Shown here in pieces: positions 5,631-8,606 of a stretch of DNA of 8,606 nucleotides (its first letter is position 1; each line of letters opens with the position of its first letter). The stretch comes from JBMNTQ01 sp050945815. GTDB lineage: Bacteria > Bacillota > Clostridia > Christensenellales > JBMNTQ01. The DNA lies in the NCBI GenBank assembly GCA_050945815.1, contig JBMNTQ010000082.1, positions 1 to 8,606 on the forward strand, written 5' to 3'. The position numbers were made by a program, and so were the translations under genes. The notes beneath the pieces are model-generated. The model did not search any database, was not told the origin of the DNA, and saw only the letters and a program-made list of their open reading frames with translations.

Positions 5631-6709
5631 TTGTTCGCCTCCATACAGATATCCAGCAAAGCGATGGCCAGCGCGGCCTCCAAAGCCACCAGCGCCCGCG
5701 GCGCAATACACGGATCATGTCTGCCGGACAGAGTCAGCTTCATCTCCCGATTATCCAGGAAATTCACCGTATCCTGCTCCAGAAAAATAGAAGAGGTAGG
5801 CTTGATAGCCACCCGCACAATCAAGGGCATCCCATTGGTAATACCGCCGTTTATGCCGCCGTTGTGGTTGCTGCGGGTACGCGGCCTCCCGTCTTCCAAA
5901 TAAAACGGATCATTCGCCTTAGATCCCCGCATCCGGCCCATCCCAAACCCCGTCCCAAATTCAACTCCCTTAACAGCAGGAATCCCAAACAGCAACGATG
6001 ACAACACGCTCTCCACGCCGCCAAACATCGGGTCGCCCCAACCGGCGCAAAGGCCCACCGCCGCACATTCCACCACGCCGCCCAGAGAATCCCCCTCCCC
6101 GCCGGCACGAACAATCGCCTGCCCCATCGCCTCTTTCGCAGCCTTATCCAAAGCAGGCAGCTCCATCTCCCCCAGGGCCTGCAAAGTCGCCGCATCCACT
6201 GCCACCGGGTCAAAAGGCCTATCCTCAATCTCCCCCACAGACAACAGATGCGAGCCGACAAAAACTCCCTTCTTCGCCAATACTTGCCGGGCAATCGCCC
6301 CAGCCGCCACCATCCCCGCAGTCAGCCTGCCGGAGAAATGGCCGCTGCCGCGCATATCCCCAAAGCCCCGGTATTTTACATGAGCGCTATAATCCGCATG
6401 CCCCGGCCGCGCCACCCCACGCAGCGCTTCATAGTCCGCACTTCTCTGGGAGGTGTTGCGCACAAACATGCAAACCGGCGCCCCGGTAGTCACAGAATCC
6501 CGCAAGCCGCTCAAAACCTCCAGCCTGTCCGGCTCCTTGCGCGGCGTAGAGAGGGCTTTGCCGGGCGCCCGCCGCGCCATCTGCCGTTCCAGCTCGGCAA
6601 AATCAATGGCAAATCCCGGCAAAAGCCCGTCCACCACAACGCCCACTCCCGCCCCATGAGATTCTCCAAACAACGAAAGCTTGATGTTTCTGCCCCATGT
6701 GCTGCTCAT
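5621..6709 (-). CDS. aroC: Chorismate synthase
   Basis: This 362-residue protein is of normal size. It makes chorismate from EPSP by a 1,4-elimination that needs reduced FMN, the last step of the common pathway. All three family signatures are present: GESHGAGVGVVVDGLLPG (15-32) with conserved H18; ARPGHADYSAH (100-110) running into the glycine-rich GSGHFSGRLTAG (121-132); and RSNHNGGINGGITNG (279-293) followed by RHDPCIAPRA (330-339) with the conserved Asp. The GSGHFSGR form of the second motif resembles the Bacillota/Thermotoga type rather than the enterobacterial one. Start choice: ATG 6709 sits in an ATGA overlap with the aroA stop and has GGAGG at 6723-6719, 9 nt away. Its 3' end overlaps pheA by 10 nt. 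The whole arrangement points to a coupled polycistronic message. Confidence 0.97.
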   Translation of the reverse strand: MSSTWGRNIKLSLFGESHGAGVGVVVDGLLPGFAIDFAELERQMARRAPGKALSTPRKEPDRLEVLSGLRDSVTTGAPVCMFVRNTSQRSADYEALRGVARPGHADYSAHVKYRGFGDMRGSGHFSGRLTAGMVAAGAIARQVLAKKGVFVGSHLLSVGEIEDRPFDPVAVDAATLQALGEMELPALDKAAKEAMGQAIVRAGGEGDSLGGVVECAAVGLCAGWGDPMFGGVESVLSSLLFGIPAVKGVEFGTGFGMGRMRGSKANDPFYLEDGRPRTRSNHNGGINGGITNGMPLIVRVAIKPTSSIFLEQDTVNFLDNREMKLTLSGRHDPCIAPRALVALEAALAIALLDICMEANKWE

Positions 6710-7944
6710 CCTATCCGTCCTCCCAACCCTTCATATTCCTGCCAGAAATTTGGCGCACTCTTAGCCACACACTCCGCGCCGCCCAGCCGAATTTCCTGCT
6801 CACAGATCAAAGCCGCCACGGCGGCAGCCATAGCAATGCGGTGGTCGCCAAACGCATCCACACTGCCGCCCGATAGCCGCCCATTGCCCCGCACAACCAA
6901 ACCGTCCGGCAATTCCTCCGCCCGGCCGCCCAGGCCGTTAATCAGCGCCGCCGTGCTCGTCAAACGGTCGCTTTCCTTATACCGAAGCCGCGCCCCCTTA
7001 ACAAAGGCCGTCTCACCGCAAGCGCCGCAGGCCAACACAGCCAACACAGGCAAAAGGTCGGGAACCTGGGAAATATCAATCTCCCCGCCCCCCATCTCCC
7101 CAAAAGTGTCCACCCGTATTTCCCCATTCTCCCATCTAACGCCGCGTCCCAATTGCCCAAGAATATCCAGAATTGCCCGGTCGCCCTGAACCGAATCCGG
7201 CTTCAGGCCGCAAACGCCTATATCCGCACCCAAAGCCGCCATAGCCAAGAAGAAAGCCGCCGCAGAATAATCTCCCTCTATTTCATACTCCAAAGGCACA
7301 TACTCCCCTGCCGGCATAAAATATTTGCCCCCCTCCTGCCGCACACAAATCCCAAAGCTGGCCATAACCTGCAACGTAATGTCCACATACCCCTCAGATT
7401 CCAAAGGCGTCGTCAAACAAACCACCGATTCCCCGCAAAGGGGCAAGGCCAGCAACAGCCCGCTTACATACTGAGAGCTAACGTCACCAGACACCGCATA
7501 TTCCCCGGGCATCAGCGTCCCGCGCAGCGAAAGCCTGTCCCCGTCCTTTTCAAAAGCCCAGCCTTTATCCTGCACCAAAGCCTCAAACGGGCCCAAAGGC
7601 CGCTGCATCAGCCGCCCTCGTCCAATGAAGTCCGCGCCGCCCAGCAACAGCGAAACCGGCAGCAAAAAACGCAGGGTGGAACCCGATTCATTGCAAAAAA
7701 CAGTCTGCCTGGGCAGCCGCAGGCCGCCCCCCACTGTTACAGCATCGCCGCATAAAGAAACATCCGCCAACCCAAGCTGAGCCAAAGCTCCCATCGTAGC
7801 CTTAACATCGTCGCTGGCCTGTACAGGATACAAGCTGGATCGCCCCTTAGCCAACGCCGCACAGATCATCGCCCGATGGGCAAAGCTCTTAGATGGAATA
7901 GCGCGGTAAACTCCGGAAAGCTCGGCCGGATGAATGCTCAGCAT
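6706..7944 (-). CDS. aroA: 3-phosphoshikimate 1-carboxyvinyltransferase (EPSP synthase)
   Basis: This 412-residue protein joins shikimate 3-phosphate and phosphoenolpyruvate to give EPSP, and is the family targeted by glyphosate. Visible motifs are IPSKSFAHRA (16-25) with K19, the PEP loop CNESGSTLRF (84-93), RPLGPF (115-120), SGDVSSQYVSGLL (152-164), EGDYSAAAFFLA (223-234), VPDLLPVLA (294-302) with D296, KESDR (323-327), GDHRIAMA (366-373) and KSAPNFW (395-401). These supply the counterparts of the E. coli catalytic residues K22, D313, E341, R344, H385, R386 and K411. The PEP loop is of the SGSTLRF kind rather than NAGTAMRP. Start choice: ATG 7944 overlaps the aroB stop by 7 nt; its ribosome site is weak (GGGCGGTGGG just upstream), which suggests coupling to aroB. 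The stop overlaps aroC by 4 nt. It is the middle gene of the operon. Confidence 0.96.
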   Translation of the reverse strand: MLSIHPAELSGVYRAIPSKSFAHRAMICAALAKGRSSLYPVQASDDVKATMGALAQLGLADVSLCGDAVTVGGGLRLPRQTVFCNESGSTLRFLLPVSLLLGGADFIGRGRLMQRPLGPFEALVQDKGWAFEKDGDRLSLRGTLMPGEYAVSGDVSSQYVSGLLLALPLCGESVVCLTTPLESEGYVDITLQVMASFGICVRQEGGKYFMPAGEYVPLEYEIEGDYSAAAFFLAMAALGADIGVCGLKPDSVQGDRAILDILGQLGRGVRWENGEIRVDTFGEMGGGEIDISQVPDLLPVLAVLACGACGETAFVKGARLRYKESDRLTSTAALINGLGGRAEELPDGLVVRGNGRLSGGSVDAFGDHRIAMAAAVAALICEQEIRLGGAECVAKSAPNFWQEYEGLGGRIG

Positions 7945-8606
7945 AGCTGCCCACCGCCCTTCGCCAGCGCCATCAAATCGCTCTTTTCCATAGTCTGCAC
8001 AAAAGCATCCCCAATATCGCGCAGCAACACCACGGATATACAGTCCCCTGCCCCTTTCTTATCCTTCATCATCAAGTCAAAAGGCGCCTTTCGCGGTTGG
8101 TCAGGCAATCCATATTGCCGCAGCAGGCACGCTACCCGCCCAGAAGTCCCTTTCGGGCAAACGCCCAATTCCTCGCTCCACATAGCTGCCGCCACCATAC
8201 CCATAGAAACCGCCTCGCCATGCAAAATCCCCTCTACAGAAAGCTCAATAGCATGTCCTAAGGTATGCCCGAAATTCAGCTGCATCCGCGCCCCCCGATC
8301 AAACGTGTCCTGTTCTACATAGTCCCGCTTAATCTCACAGCAACGCGCCGCAATCTCCCCCAAATGCGGCCGGATTGTGCGCCCATTATACAAAAGCAGC
8401 CGTTCATACAAGTCCCTGTCCCGTATCAGCGCATATTTAATCACTTCCGCCACCCCGCATAAAAGCTGCCGCTTGGGCAGGCTGTCCAGGCAAGCCGGGT
8501 CCAGCAAAACCATCCGGGGCTGATAAAATGCGCCCACCAGGTTTTTTCCCTCCGGCAGGTCGATGGCCGTCTTGCCGCCCACCGAGCTATCCACCTGAGC
8601 CAGCAG
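7938..8606 (-). CDS. aroB: 3-dehydroquinate synthase, C-terminal part
   Basis: This gene is cut by the right edge; 222 residues are visible, roughly the last 60 percent of a 350-residue enzyme. It cyclises DAHP to 3-dehydroquinate using NAD and a divalent metal, the second pathway step. The visible part opens inside the nucleotide-binding signature LLAQVDSSVGGKTAID and continues with GKNLVGAFYQP. Metal ligands are E54 (GVAEVIKY), H114 (NFGHTLGHAIE) and H129 (LHGEAVSMG), counted from the first visible residue. A DKK motif sits near the end (MMKDKKGAG). A GTG inside the VDSSVGG motif is not the start; the frame simply runs off the window. The stop codon TGA (7940-7938) overlaps the aroA start by 7 nt. 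The operon promoter and any earlier genes must lie beyond the right edge. Confidence 0.96.
   Translation of the reverse strand: MLAQVDSSVGGKTAIDLPEGKNLVGAFYQPRMVLLDPACLDSLPKRQLLCGVAEVIKYALIRDRDLYERLLLYNGRTIRPHLGEIAARCCEIKRDYVEQDTFDRGARMQLNFGHTLGHAIELSVEGILHGEAVSMGMVAAAMWSEELGVCPKGTSGRVACLLRQYGLPDQPRKAPFDLMMKDKKGAGDCISVVLLRDIGDAFVQTMEKSDLMALAKGGGQLC

Noticed and set aside
4746..5903. Plus-strand open frame of 385 codons opposite pheA and aroC
   Set aside because: It spans two well-supported genes on the other strand, and its translation is low-complexity, rich in Pro, Arg, His and Gln. The C-rich plus strand has few stop codons.
6248..7189. Plus-strand open frame of 313 codons opposite aroC and aroA
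   Set aside because: It is antisense to two conserved enzymes, and its Pro/Arg/Ser-rich translation has no family signature.

Overview
The window is a stretch of bacterial chromosome dominated by the shikimate/aromatic amino acid pathway. Protein sequence types, strong Shine-Dalgarno sites and tight overlapping genes suggest the Bacillota (a clostridial or Negativicutes-like lineage, moderately GC-rich by eye); I cannot name a genus. I see no mobile element, CRISPR array, tRNA, rRNA or phage gene.

Layout from left to right. The 3' end of a ribose-phosphate diphosphokinase gene (prs, + strand, cut by the left edge) is followed by a 293-nt gap. The gap carries a 14-bp terminator hairpin that looks bidirectional. 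Next, on the minus strand, are pepF (oligoendopeptidase F, 653-2440) and a small stand-alone universal-stress/KdpD-type domain protein (2557-2940). The small gene has its own promoter (TTGACT-18-TATAAT), a 140-nt leader and its own terminator. aroQ (type II 3-dehydroquinate dehydratase, minus strand, 3156-3587) is divergent from aroE (shikimate dehydrogenase, + strand, 3645-4517). aroE converges on pheA with only 3 nt between the stop codons. The right part is a translationally coupled minus-strand operon, aroB (cut by the right edge) > aroA > aroC > pheA, with overlaps of 7, 4 and 10 nt.

Together these genes cover DAHP to phenylpyruvate: AroB, AroQ, AroE, AroA and AroC, then the fused chorismate mutase-prephenate dehydratase PheA with an ACT regulatory domain. 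DAHP synthase and shikimate kinase are not in the window. The upstream part of the operon, beyond the right edge, is an obvious place to look for DAHP synthase.

This is mostly well-known core metabolism, and I found no clear undescribed system. The points most worth a second look are the antiparallel aroE set inside the aro cluster, the stand-alone KdpD-type Usp protein with its structured leader and possible overlapping small ORF, and substitutions in normally conserved motifs of AroE, PheA, AroA and the PRPP synthetase.
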